Counted from the first letter of the stretch, positions 51,771 to 60,147 are shown. The stretch: 64,000 nt of DNA from Acuticoccus yangtzensis (GCF_001927245.1 NZ_MJUX01000001.1:310001-374000); one strand, 5' to 3'. Notes: generated from the letters alone by a model not told the origin. Numbers and translations are program-made.

Positions 51771-52585
51771 TGCCGGATAAGGTCGTCCGACGTGTCTTAC
51801 ATATCGAGCAAAATGTTGCCGATATCGAGATCGTGCGTGAATTCCTGGAAGACGATCCCGCCTCGCCGGAGGTTTATCACGTTGATCATGTAGGCGAATT
51901 GGACGATGCCATCGGCAAGCTTCAATCCGACCTTTATGATGCCGTTCTGCTGCACCTGCGTCTGGCCGCCGAAGGGGTGGCCGCGGTGCGCAAGACGGCC
52001 GCGCAGGTGCCTGTCATCGTGATCACCGGGTTCGACGACGAGACCCGCGGCCTCGAGGCGATCGATTCGGGCGCCCAGGACTATCTGTTCAAGAACGACC
52101 TGACCGCGCGCGGGCTGCGGCGGGCCATCGGCTACGCGATCAGCCGCAAGCGCGAGGCCGAAGTCCGCGTGCTGGGCGAAACCCTCACCCGCTTTCGCGA
52201 GCTCGCCTCCGAAGCGTCGACCACGTCGGTCACCGCGCGGGCGATGGGGGTCGGACCGTTGAAGGACTCCACGCCGGAGCTTTTCGACGAGGCGGTCGGC
52301 TTTTACGCGCGCCTCATGAAGCGTTACGTTATGGCTCCACGAAGTGAACATACGGAGCCGCGGGATGGCATGGAACGGTTGATCACGCGTCTCGGCGACA
52401 TGGGGGCCGGCCCCAAGGACATGATCGACCTGCACGCGAGTGCCCTCGAGGAAGTTTTGCACACCGAGCGCAAGGCGGAAACCAACATCATGATCGTGGA
52501 GGGGCGCCTCTTCGCGCTGGAGATGATGGGATTACTTGTCAATTATTATCGTCTCGGCCACCGACGCCTGACGTGGGGGCGCTGA
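51770..52585 (+). CDS. Pseudo-receiver protein with KaiA/RsbU-like C-terminal domain (candidate KaiA-like)
   Basis: Predicted 271-residue protein. Residues 5-125 form a receiver fold ([34 protein letters not shown]), but the phospho-acceptor position is H62 in DAVLLHLRL, and the acidic pair is E13-Q14, so it cannot be phosphorylated normally. A helical linker (about 118-150) leads to a four-helix-like domain (about 165-271) with [32 protein letters not shown] and [17 protein letters not shown], the pattern of RsbU N-terminal and KaiA C-terminal domains. This is the KaiA domain plan. GTG 51770 is coupled to the upstream stop and the stop shares a base with kaiB. It may set KaiC phosphorylation, or be a signalling adaptor. 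Confidence 0.8.
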   Translation: MPDKVVRRVLHIEQNVADIEIVREFLEDDPASPEVYHVDHVGELDDAIGKLQSDLYDAVLLHLRLAAEGVAAVRKTAAQVPVIVITGFDDETRGLEAIDSGAQDYLFKNDLTARGLRRAIGYAISRKREAEVRVLGETLTRFRELASEASTTSVTARAMGVGPLKDSTPELFDEAVGFYARLMKRYVMAPRSEHTEPRDGMERLITRLGDMGAGPKDMIDLHASALEEVLHTERKAETNIMIVEGRLFALEMMGLLVNYYRLGHRRLTWGR

Positions 52586-52884
52586 TGCGGTACCGACTGC
52601 GCCTTTTCATCACCGGCCGAACCCCGTTCTCGCAACGTGCGATTGCCAATCTGCATGAAATTTGCGAGCATGAATTGAAAGGCCGCTGCGACGTCGAGAT
52701 CATCGACGTGCTCGAAAATCCCGCTGCAGCGGAGGAAGACAAAATTTTGGCGACACCGACGCTCGTCCGCAAGCTTCCGGAACCCGTCCGAAAGATCATC
52801 GGCGACCTCAGCGATCTTGAGAAAGTCTATATCGGGCTCGACGTGACTCCCTCCGGTTCTTCGACCGTGCGCAGCGGGCAATGA
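52585..52884 (+). CDS. kaiB: Circadian clock protein KaiB
   Basis: Predicted 99-residue KaiB, a thioredoxin-like protein that switches fold and binds phosphorylated KaiC. The sequence [20 protein letters not shown] and [19 protein letters not shown], then [17 protein letters not shown] match KaiB along its whole length. ATG 52585 shares one base with the preceding stop (TGATG) and kaiC starts one base after the kaiB stop, so all three are made together. Confidence 0.95.
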   Translation: MRYRLRLFITGRTPFSQRAIANLHEICEHELKGRCDVEIIDVLENPAAAEEDKILATPTLVRKLPEPVRKIIGDLSDLEKVYIGLDVTPSGSSTVRSGQ

Positions 52885-52885
52885 C

Positions 52886-54409
52886 GTGACGACACCCAAG
52901 CTCCTCAAAAAACTCGAAACGGGCATTGCCGGCCTCGACGAAATCGCCAACGGAGGGCTGCCGCACGGCCGCTCGACGTTGATCGCCGGCACCGCCGGCA
53001 GCGGCAAGACCGTCATGGCCCTGCAGTTCCTCTACTGCGGCATTACCGACTACGACGAAAACGGCGTCCTCGTGACCTTCGAGGAAACACCGGCCGACAT
53101 GATGGCCAACGTGGCCTCCTTCGGCTGGAACCTCGAAGCCTTGGTGGAGGCCGGCAAACTCGCGATCGTGGACGCCGCGCCCGACCCGTCGGAAGACATC
53201 ATCGAAGCCGGCGGGCACGACCTCGCGGCGCTGATGGCGCGGATCGAACGGGCCGTGCGCAAGGTGGGCGCTCAGCGCGTCATCCTCGACGCGGTCGGCG
53301 CCCTCTTCCCGCAATTCTCCGACGCGCTCCTCGTCCGGCGCGAGCTGCAACGCATCCTCGCCGGGCTGCGCCTCCTCGGCGTCACCACCATCATCAATCT
53401 GGAACGCACCGAGGACGAAGGCCCGGTCGGCCGCTTCGGCGTCGAGGAGTTCGTCGCCGACAACGTGCTTCTGGTGCGCAACCGGCTCGACATGGAAAAG
53501 CGCCGCCGCACCATCGAAATTCTGAAGTTCCGCGGGGCCACCCACCAGAAGGGCGAATATCCCTTCACGATCGACGAGCTCGACGGCGTCACCGTCCTGC
53601 CGCTCTCGGCCACCAGCCTGCAGCAGTCGTCGTCGGACCTGCGCCACTCGTCCGGCGTGCCGGAGCTCGACGAGATGTGCGGCGGCGGCATCTACCGCGA
53701 TTCCATCATCCTCGTCTCCGGCGCCACCGGCACCGGCAAGACGCTGATGGTGACAGAATACGTCAAAGCCGCGATCACCGCCGGCCAGCGCGTCCTCCTC
53801 ATCGGCGCGGAGGAAAGCCGCGACCAGCTCGGCCGCAACGCCAAAGCCTGGGGCGCCGACTTCGACAAAGCCGAAGAGGACGGCCTCCTCAAGGTCATCT
53901 GCCGCTATCCCGAGGTCATGGGCCTCGAAGATCACCTGCTGCAGATGAAGCGCGACATCCGCGAGTTCAAACCCACCCGCATCGCCGTCGACTCGCTGTC
54001 CGCCTTCGAGCGCGTCTCATCGGTCAAGTCGTTCCGTGAATTCGTCATCGGAATCACGGGATTTATCAAAGAACAGCAAATTACGGGTCTGTTCACCAAC
54101 ACCACGTCGATGTTGATCGGCGGCGAATCCATCACCGAAACTCATATTTCGACGATTACTGACTCCATCATTCTTTTGCGCTATGTGGAGCTGTTCGGCG
54201 AGATGCGGCGCGGCCTCACCGTCCTCAAGATGCGCGGAACCTGGCACGAAAAGGAGATTCGCGAATACGTGATCGACGGCAACGGCATGTCGATCAAAGG
54301 CCCGTTCAAAGGCGTCCACGGCATCCTGTCCGGCATGCCGACCTACAGCTTCACGACCGAGGCCGAACGTATGGAAACGATGTTCAACATTGAAAGAGGG
54401 TCGAGCTGA
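52886..54409 (+). CDS. kaiC: Circadian clock ATPase/autokinase KaiC
   Basis: Predicted 507-residue double-RecA ATPase. The CI half has Walker A GTAGSGKT (35-42) and catalytic E66-E67 in VTFEETPADM; the CII half has GATGTGKT (279-286) and E309-E310 in LIGAEESRDQL. The phosphorylation pair S422-T423 lies in ETHISTITDSIIL, equal to S431/T432 of Synechococcus KaiC. The C-terminal A-loop region (about 475-485, GVHGILSGMP) and tail are present, so a KaiA-like partner could bind. The length equals true KaiC, not the single-domain RadA-like relatives. The GTG start follows kaiB by one base. Confidence 0.95.
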   Translation: MTTPKLLKKLETGIAGLDEIANGGLPHGRSTLIAGTAGSGKTVMALQFLYCGITDYDENGVLVTFEETPADMMANVASFGWNLEALVEAGKLAIVDAAPDPSEDIIEAGGHDLAALMARIERAVRKVGAQRVILDAVGALFPQFSDALLVRRELQRILAGLRLLGVTTIINLERTEDEGPVGRFGVEEFVADNVLLVRNRLDMEKRRRTIEILKFRGATHQKGEYPFTIDELDGVTVLPLSATSLQQSSSDLRHSSGVPELDEMCGGGIYRDSIILVSGATGTGKTLMVTEYVKAAITAGQRVLLIGAEESRDQLGRNAKAWGADFDKAEEDGLLKVICRYPEVMGLEDHLLQMKRDIREFKPTRIAVDSLSAFERVSSVKSFREFVIGITGFIKEQQITGLFTNTTSMLIGGESITETHISTITDSIILLRYVELFGEMRRGLTVLKMRGTWHEKEIREYVIDGNGMSIKGPFKGVHGILSGMPTYSFTTEAERMETMFNIERGSS

Positions 54410-54443
54410 GCCAAGGCCGCTCGCAGCCCCCCGGGTCCAACGC

Positions 54444-56261
54444 GTGTATCCCACTGACGACAGCAAGAGTCTCCTTCTCGTCGAAGACAACCCGGCCGAC
54501 GCGGCCCTCACCGCCGCCCTCCTCGAGGGGGCCGACGTCTCGTTCGAGATCCTGATCGCCAGCTCGCTGGAGCAGGCGCTCACGCTCCTGGCCGAACACG
54601 ACATCGACGCGGTCGTCCTCGACCTGAACCTGCCCGATTCACGCGGCGTCGACACCCTGCGCAGCGTGCGAACCGCCCACCACGACGTGGCCATCGTCGT
54701 CGTGTCCGGCGCCAACCCGCCGGGACTGCGGGCCGAAGTGCTGGCCGAGGGCGCTCAGGACTACATCTGGAAGAACGAGCCGGACGCCAACTTCCTCGCC
54801 CGCTGCATCCTCTACGCCGTGGAGCGGCACCGCGCCCAGGAGGCCCACCGCAGCGTCCGCCAGCTTCTCGACGCGAACCCGGACGCGATGATCGTCGTCG
54901 ACGGGGACGGAATCGTGCGCTACGTCAACCGCGCCGCCGAAGAGCTGATCGACCAGGGGTCCAACCTCCTCGGCGAATGGCTCGGCTTCTCGTCGGGCGA
55001 GCGGCTGACCGAGATCCAGATCCTCAACGGCGGCAAGCCGCGCACGTGCGAAATGAAGGTCGCCGACATCGAGTGGCAGGGCCAGCGCGCCACCCTCGCC
55101 GCCATCCGCGACGTCACCGAGAACCGCCTCCTCGCCGAACAGGTGCGCGCCGCCCAGAAGATGGAAGCGCTCGGCATGCTGGCCGGCGGCGTCGCCCACG
55201 ACTTCAACAACCTCCTCGTCGTCATCATGGGCAACCTCGAATTCCTACGCGAGGACATCGCCGACGAAGAGCAACTCACCATGCTGTCGCGCATCGAGAC
55301 CGCGACCGAGCGCGCCCGCACGCTGACGCGCCAGCTCCTCGCCATGTCGCGCCGCCAGCCCTCGCACCCCATCGTGGTGCGCCCGAACGACCTCATCATC
55401 AAAAGCTACACGATGCTGCGGCCGAGCTTCCCGAAGGACATCGACCTCGCCTTCATCCCGGCCGAGAACATCTGGAACGTGCGGATCGACCCGTCCGAAT
55501 TCGACCAGGTGCTGATGAACCTCGCCTTCAATGCCAAGCACGCTCTGCCGCGCGGCGGGCGGGTGCAGGTGGATGTCGCCAACGTCACCGTGCGCGAGCC
55601 GATCGGCAGCGTCATGCCGGGCGACTATGTGCGCGTGCGCGTGTCGGACAACGGAACAGGCATTACGCCCGAACACCTGGAGCGGATCTTCGAGCCCTTC
55701 TTCTCCACCAAGGTCGCCGGGACCGGGACGGGGCTCGGCCTTGCCATCTGCCAGGGCATCGCGCGCAAGGCGGGGGGTGACATCATCGTCAACTCCACGC
55801 TCGGCGAGGGGAGCACCTTCACCATCCTTCTGCCGCGCACGCACGACTCGGTGACGACGCCGGAGAACGCGGCGAGCCTGCCTCAGGTGGTGGGCGACGA
55901 GACCATCCTCGTGGTGGAGGACGATGCTGCGGTGGCCGGTTCCATCCAGCATGCGCTGCAGATGCGCGGCTTCCGCACCATCCACGTGGACGATGGCGAG
56001 AAGGCGACGCGCGTCCTCAGCGACACCAACCAGGACATCGACCTCGTCCTCAGCGACGTGGTGATGCCGCGCATGGGCGGGGTGGAGCTGGCGCGCTGGA
56101 TGACCGAGAATCGCCCCGAAATGAAGGTGCTTCTCGCCACCGGCTATGCCGACAATGTCGACGCCCTGCGCGCCGAGAACAACCCGATGCGCGAATTTCT
56201 GTTCAAGCCCTTCGCCCCCACCGACCTCATCGCGACCGTGCGCATGATGCTGGACCGCTGA
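54444..56261 (+). CDS. Hybrid histidine kinase (receiver, PAS, HisKA, HATPase, receiver)
   Basis: Predicted 605-residue cytoplasmic kinase without membrane segments. First receiver (about 8-125) with D60 in AVVLDLNLPD; PAS (about 145-245); HisKA with GGVAHDFNNLLVVIMGN; ATP domain with NLAFNAKHALP, DNGTGI, GTGLGLAICQG; second receiver with D in LVLSDVVMPRMGG near residue 535. The AHDFNNLL box is the HWE-unlike, NtrB/CckA-type group. GTG 54444 is chosen because the first receiver begins at once; TTG 54390 would add 18 residues and overlap kaiC by 20 bases. It is the likely output or input kinase of the kai operon. Confidence 0.88.
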   Translation: MYPTDDSKSLLLVEDNPADAALTAALLEGADVSFEILIASSLEQALTLLAEHDIDAVVLDLNLPDSRGVDTLRSVRTAHHDVAIVVVSGANPPGLRAEVLAEGAQDYIWKNEPDANFLARCILYAVERHRAQEAHRSVRQLLDANPDAMIVVDGDGIVRYVNRAAEELIDQGSNLLGEWLGFSSGERLTEIQILNGGKPRTCEMKVADIEWQGQRATLAAIRDVTENRLLAEQVRAAQKMEALGMLAGGVAHDFNNLLVVIMGNLEFLREDIADEEQLTMLSRIETATERARTLTRQLLAMSRRQPSHPIVVRPNDLIIKSYTMLRPSFPKDIDLAFIPAENIWNVRIDPSEFDQVLMNLAFNAKHALPRGGRVQVDVANVTVREPIGSVMPGDYVRVRVSDNGTGITPEHLERIFEPFFSTKVAGTGTGLGLAICQGIARKAGGDIIVNSTLGEGSTFTILLPRTHDSVTTPENAASLPQVVGDETILVVEDDAAVAGSIQHALQMRGFRTIHVDDGEKATRVLSDTNQDIDLVLSDVVMPRMGGVELARWMTENRPEMKVLLATGYADNVDALRAENNPMREFLFKPFAPTDLIATVRMMLDR

Positions 56262-56310
56262 AGAAACCGCTGGAGGCTGGTGAGGAGGGCAAGCGCGGAG
56301 GACGGGGACT

Positions 56311-56332
56311 GAGGACGGGCGCACCCGCCCTC
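56311..56332. terminator. Hairpin between convergent hybrid kinase and gpmI genes
   Basis: GAGGACGGG (56311-56319) pairs with CCCGCCCTC (56324-56332) with one mismatch and a 4-base loop, in the 79 bases between two convergent stops. Confidence 0.5.
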
Positions 56333-56340
56333 TCCTGCCG

Positions 56341-57861
56341 TCAGTCGGCGAAGGTCGCCAGGCAGCGCCCCGTCATCGCCTCCGGCTGCGCGATCCCCAT
56401 CAGGGCGAGCAGGGTCGGGGCGAGGTCGGCGAGGCGCCCGTTCGCCATGGTCGCCTTGCGCGGCGAGACCAGCACCACAGGCACGTCGTTCAGAGTGTGC
56501 GCGGTGTGCGGGCCGCCGGTCTCGGGGTCCACCATCATCTCGCAATTGCCGTGGTCGGCGGTGAAGATCAGCGCGCCGCCCTTGGCCTCGATCGCATCGG
56601 CGATCCGGCCGAGGCTCCCGTCCACCGTCTCCACCGCCTTGATCGCCGCGGCGAGGCTGCCGGTGTGACCCACCATGTCCGGGTTGGCGAAGTTGACGAC
56701 GATGAGGTCGTAGGCGTCCGAGGCGATCGCCTTCAGCACGGCCTCTGTCAGCTCCGGCGCCGACATTTCCGGCTGCAGGTCGTACGTCGTCACCTTCGGC
56801 GAGGGCACCATGGTGCGGTCCTCCCCCTCGAACGGCGCCTCCAGCCCGCCGTTGAGGAAGTAGGTGACGTGCGGATATTTCTCCGTCTCGGCGAGGTGGA
56901 TCTGGTGCTTGCCCGCGGCGGCGACGGTCTCGGCGAGGCCGTCACGCAGGTTCTGCGGCTCGAACAGCACCTTGAAGCGCGCCGACAATTCCTTGCTGTA
57001 GGACACCATGCCGACGAGGCTCGCCCACTGCGGCGCGGCGCCCCTGTCGAAGCCGGTGAAGTCCGGGTCGGTCAGCGCGGTCAGGATCTCACGCGCGCGG
57101 TCGGAGCGGAAGTTGAAGCACACGAGCGCGTCGCCGTCCGCCACGCCGGCATAATCCCCGATCACCGTGGGGAGCACGAACTCGTCGGTAGTCCCCTCGG
57201 CCTGCGCGGCCTCCACGGCGGCCACCGCGCTCGCCGCTTGCGGCCCCTCGGCCGAAACGATGGCGCGGTAGGCCTTCTCCACACGCTCCCAGCGGTTGTC
57301 GCGGTCCATGGCATAATAGCGCCCGCTGACGGTGCCGATGGTGGCGCCCTGCGGCAGCTCCGCCGCCACGCTCGTCAGGAAGCCCACCGCCGAATCGGGG
57401 GCGGTGTCGCGCCCGTCGGTGAAGGCGTGGAGGACGGAGGGGACGCCCGCCTCGGCGAGCGCCTTGGCGACGGCGACGGCGTGCCGCTGATGGCTGTGCA
57501 CCCCGCCGTCCGACACAAGGCCGACGATGTGGCAGCGCCCGCCCGACGCCTTCAGCGCGTCCGCCAGCCCGGTTGCGGCGAGGCGCTCGGCGAGGTCGCC
57601 GGAGGTGATCGCTTCGTCGATGCGCGGCAGCTCCTGCATCACCACGCGCCCGGCGCCGATGTTGAGGTGGCCCACCTCAGAGTTGCCCATCTGCCCTTCC
57701 GGCAGGCCGACGTCGGGCCCGCATGTCTTCAGGAAGGCGTGCGGGTTCGCGGCATAGAGCCGGTCGAAGTTGGGGGTGTCGGCCTGGAGGACGGCGTTGG
57801 CCTCGCGCTCTTCGCGCCAGCCCCAACCGTCCAGGATCATCAGCATCACCGGAACAGGCAT
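56341..57861 (-). CDS. gpmI: 2,3-Bisphosphoglycerate-independent phosphoglycerate mutase
   Basis: Predicted 506-residue metal-dependent mutase that interconverts 3- and 2-phosphoglycerate in glycolysis. The alkaline-phosphatase-fold landmarks are D11 in MLMILDGWGWREE, the phosphoserine S61 in GQMGNSEVGHLNIGAGRVV, VSDGGVHSHQRH, HAFTDGRDT, NFANPDMVGHTG and FTADHGNCEMM. The length is standard. The start shares a bidirectional promoter region of about 170 bases with the efflux adaptor gene at 58033. Confidence 0.95.
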   Translation of the reverse strand: MPVPVMLMILDGWGWREEREANAVLQADTPNFDRLYAANPHAFLKTCGPDVGLPEGQMGNSEVGHLNIGAGRVVMQELPRIDEAITSGDLAERLAATGLADALKASGGRCHIVGLVSDGGVHSHQRHAVAVAKALAEAGVPSVLHAFTDGRDTAPDSAVGFLTSVAAELPQGATIGTVSGRYYAMDRDNRWERVEKAYRAIVSAEGPQAASAVAAVEAAQAEGTTDEFVLPTVIGDYAGVADGDALVCFNFRSDRAREILTALTDPDFTGFDRGAAPQWASLVGMVSYSKELSARFKVLFEPQNLRDGLAETVAAAGKHQIHLAETEKYPHVTYFLNGGLEAPFEGEDRTMVPSPKVTTYDLQPEMSAPELTEAVLKAIASDAYDLIVVNFANPDMVGHTGSLAAAIKAVETVDGSLGRIADAIEAKGGALIFTADHGNCEMMVDPETGGPHTAHTLNDVPVVLVSPRKATMANGRLADLAPTLLALMGIAQPEAMTGRCLATFAD

Positions 57862-58032
57862 TGTGTCTCCATCGCTCGCTCTCCCCCGCGATTAGGCCAA
57901 GGGCGCGACGCCTTCCACCTGTTTTGACACAGCATGGCAGCGTCACGGATTTGGAATTTGCGGTTCAAGGAATTACCTAAGCACCATCGCGGCGACATCC
58001 ACCGCCGACTTTCACGCTTCACGGAGACGAGT

Positions 58033-59445
58033 ATGTTGAGGTCTGCAGCGCGGATCCTCACTGTGGCGACTGCGATCAGCCTGATTGCGGTCAGCGCTGC
58101 CGAAGCCCAACGCAGCCGGCGCAGTTCGCAGAGCGAGGACACCCCCGCCCCCGCCGCGGCGGCGCCCGAAAAGGCGGCACCCGCCGAACAGGCGGCGCCC
58201 GCGGCCCCCCCTGCCCCGGCCGTCACCTTCGTGACGCTTCAGCCGCAGGACATCACGCTGACGACTCTGCTGCCCGGCCGCGTGGTGGCATCGGGCGTTG
58301 CCGAGGTGCGCCCGCAGGTGGACGGTATCATCACCGAGCGCCTGTTCGACGAAGGCGCCGACGTGAAGATCGGCGATCCGATGTACCGGATCGCGCCGGA
58401 GACCTACGAGGCGCGTGTGGCCGCGGCGCGCGCGGCTGTGGCGCAGGCCCAGGCCACCTTCAACCAGGCCGAGAACGACGCCACCCGCAACGACCGCCTG
58501 CGCCAGCGCGGCGTGATCAGCGAGCAGCAGCTCGAGACCGCGGTCGCCACGCGCGAGACGGCCGACGCGGCCCTCCAGGTCGCCCAGGCCCAGCTCCTGC
58601 AGGCGGAGATCGACCTCGACCGGACCACCATCACGGCGCAGCTTTCGGGCGTCGTCGGCCGCTCCTTCGCCACGCAAGGTTCGCTGGTGACGGCGGGACA
58701 GGCGACGGCGCTCGCGGTCATCCGCACGATCGACCCGGTCTATGTGGACGTGACCCAGTCGGCGGCCGAGCTTCTGGAGTTCCGCCGCGGCATGCTGCAG
58801 GAGCGGCTGAAAGGGGCGGACACCTCCGTGGCGCTCACCCTGGCCGACGGCACCGTGTACGAGAAGCGGGGCGAGCTGACCGCCGCCGAGCCTTACGTGA
58901 ACGAGAGCACCGGCGTGGTGACGCTGCGCCTCACGTTCGAAAACCCCAACCGGCTGCTGCTCCCCGGCATGTATGTGCAGGTGCAGATGCCGCAGGGGCA
59001 GGTGGACAACGTTGTGCTCGCCCCGCAGGAGGGGGTGACGCGCAACCGCCGCGGTCAGCCGATCGCCTACATCGTCAACGGCGAGAACGTGATCGAGGAG
59101 CGTGAGCTGGTGACGGCGGGGACGCGCGGCAATGCGTGGATCATCACCGACGGTCTGTCGGGCGGGGACCGCATCGTCGTCGCCGGACTGCAGCGGATCC
59201 GCCCCGGCGTGACGGTGCGGCCTGAGGAGCGCCCGGCGGCCGAGGCCGAGCCTCCGGTGGCCGGTTCCGCAGCGCCCGAGGCGCCCATCGCCCCGGACTC
59301 GGCCCCGAAGGGCGAGGACGCCGCCAGCACGGACAGCACCAAGGTCGCGCCTGATGCGGCGGCGCACGATGCGTCTGCGACGAGCGTGACCGCGGCGGCT
59401 GTCCCGGCGGAAAAGCCGGCCGCCGTGTCGACCGCCGCGAACTGA
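58033..59445 (+). CDS. RND-type efflux periplasmic adaptor (AcrA/HlyD family)
   Basis: Predicted 470-residue membrane-fusion protein. A signal peptide (residues 1-26, ending SAAEAQ) is followed by a Pro/Ala linker, and then the adaptor core: VDGIITERLFDEGADVKIGDPMYRI in two lipoyl-like halves, a hairpin with AQAQATFNQAENDATRN, and GVVGRSFATQGSLVTAGQ, DPVYVDV, NPNRLLLPGMYVQV. The Ala/Pro-rich 60-residue C-terminal tail is unusual. No RND pump or outer-membrane factor gene follows; a tRNA and the gcv genes do. It may serve a pump encoded elsewhere. ATG 58033 starts the signal peptide. Confidence 0.9.
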   Translation: MLRSAARILTVATAISLIAVSAAEAQRSRRSSQSEDTPAPAAAAPEKAAPAEQAAPAAPPAPAVTFVTLQPQDITLTTLLPGRVVASGVAEVRPQVDGIITERLFDEGADVKIGDPMYRIAPETYEARVAAARAAVAQAQATFNQAENDATRNDRLRQRGVISEQQLETAVATRETADAALQVAQAQLLQAEIDLDRTTITAQLSGVVGRSFATQGSLVTAGQATALAVIRTIDPVYVDVTQSAAELLEFRRGMLQERLKGADTSVALTLADGTVYEKRGELTAAEPYVNESTGVVTLRLTFENPNRLLLPGMYVQVQMPQGQVDNVVLAPQEGVTRNRRGQPIAYIVNGENVIEERELVTAGTRGNAWIITDGLSGGDRIVVAGLQRIRPGVTVRPEERPAAEAEPPVAGSAAPEAPIAPDSAPKGEDAASTDSTKVAPDAAAHDASATSVTAAAVPAEKPAAVSTAAN

Positions 59446-59460
59446 ACCCGCGCTTTCACA

Positions 59461-59514
59461 CCGCGCCGCGAGCCGGTCGGCCGATGCAGGCCGGCTTCGT
59501 CATCTGCGGCGCGG
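59461..59514 (+). terminator. Nested hairpin after the adaptor gene
   Basis: Outer stem CCGCGCCGC (59461-59469) with GCGGCGCGG (59506-59514); inner stem AGCCGG (59471-59476) with CCGGCT (59491-59496). It starts 15 bases after the adaptor stop and probably ends that transcript before the tRNA promoter. Confidence 0.55.
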
Positions 59515-59607
59515 CGAACTCGGCAGGGCCGCCGAGGCGGGATGTGGAAAAATCCGCTCCGCCGCCGGAAAAATCGGATTTCGTTTTCGCGAAGGCCGAT
59601 TTCCCCC

Positions 59608-59636
59608 TTGGCAGACGGTGTGAGAGCGGCTAGATA
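59608..59636 (+). promoter_or_regulatory. Promoter of tRNA-Glu
   Basis: TTGGCA (59608-59613), a 17-base spacer, and TAGATA (59631-59636), placed 16 bases before the tRNA. Spacing and boxes fit a strong housekeeping promoter. Confidence 0.65.
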
Positions 59637-59652
59637 CCCCTCCACAGCGTTT

Positions 59653-59727
59653 GCGCCCATCGTCTAGCGGTCAGGACGTCGCCCTCTCACGGCGAAAACA
59701 GGGGTTCGATTCCCCTTGGGCGTGCCA
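59653..59727 (+). tRNA. tRNA-Glu (anticodon CTC)
   Basis: A 75-base cloverleaf. Acceptor arms GCGCCCA and TGGGCGT pair (the first pair is G-U), the anticodon stem TCGCC/GGCGA encloses the loop CTCTCAC with anticodon CTC, and the T-arm is GGGG-TTCGATT-CCCC. The D-arm region TCTAGCGGTCAGGA is typical of tRNA-Glu. CCA is encoded at the 3' end (59725-59727). It stands alone with its own promoter. Confidence 0.93.
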
Positions 59728-60147
59728 TCAACATGGCCTTCCCGCGCAGGCTTCTCCCCACACTTCCCCGCCAATACAGGCCCCCGATACACCACGCAGC
59801 GTATCCGCAGGTCCGCGTCGCCTCAGCCTGACCGCTGGAGCCTGCCGTCGCCCCAATCCCTTGGCGGAGATGGTGGTGCCTTGCCAAGGAGCCGCAGGCC
59901 GGCTTTAGCCGCTTGTCCTTGGCAAGGTGCCGCCATCTCTGCCATGCGGTGCAGGGTGATGGCAGGGTCCAGTGGTCAGGCGGGCCTGACCGTAGGAGGG
60001 TCCCGAGCCCGCCGGAGGCTGGGGCGCTGCCGGGCGCTGGGGCGCTGCCGAGGGCTGGGGCGCCTCCAGAGACCGAAGGCCCCGCCCCACGAAAAAGGCG
60101 CCGCACGGTCCCCCGCACGGTGCCTCGTCCTCATCGCAGCGCGAGCC
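59728..60147. other. Structured intergenic region between tRNA-Glu and gcvPB (420 bases)
   Basis: No believable gene. It contains a long imperfect inverted repeat (59866-59940), a perfect hairpin GGTCAGG-CGGG-CCTGACC (59974-59991) and a 17-19-bp GC-rich tandem repeat around gctggggcgctgcc (60017-60069, three units). The region may end the gcv transcript and may also carry REP-like elements. Confidence 0.5.
59866..59940. repeat. Long imperfect inverted repeat, 25-base arms
   Basis: Arms 59866-59890 and 59916-59940. The inner 12 bases (TGCCAAGGA side and TCCTTGGCAAGG) are perfectly complementary and the outer part agrees at most positions, several differences being G-U compatible. The 25-base loop contains another small dyad (GGCT-TT-AGCC). 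It resembles a REP/MITE-like or RNA-structural element. Confidence 0.6.

Noticed and set aside
51770-52585. Naming this gene kaiA outright
   Set aside because: The domain plan and position fit, but the C-terminal resemblance is read by eye and could equally be an RsbU-type adaptor domain, so no gene symbol is assigned.
59653-59727. tRNA-Glu as integration site of a mobile island
   Set aside because: No integrase gene and no direct repeat of the tRNA 3' end seen in the window.
59687-60118. 143-codon frame on the - strand overlapping the tRNA
   Set aside because: Overlaps tRNA-Glu and inverted repeats; low-complexity product.
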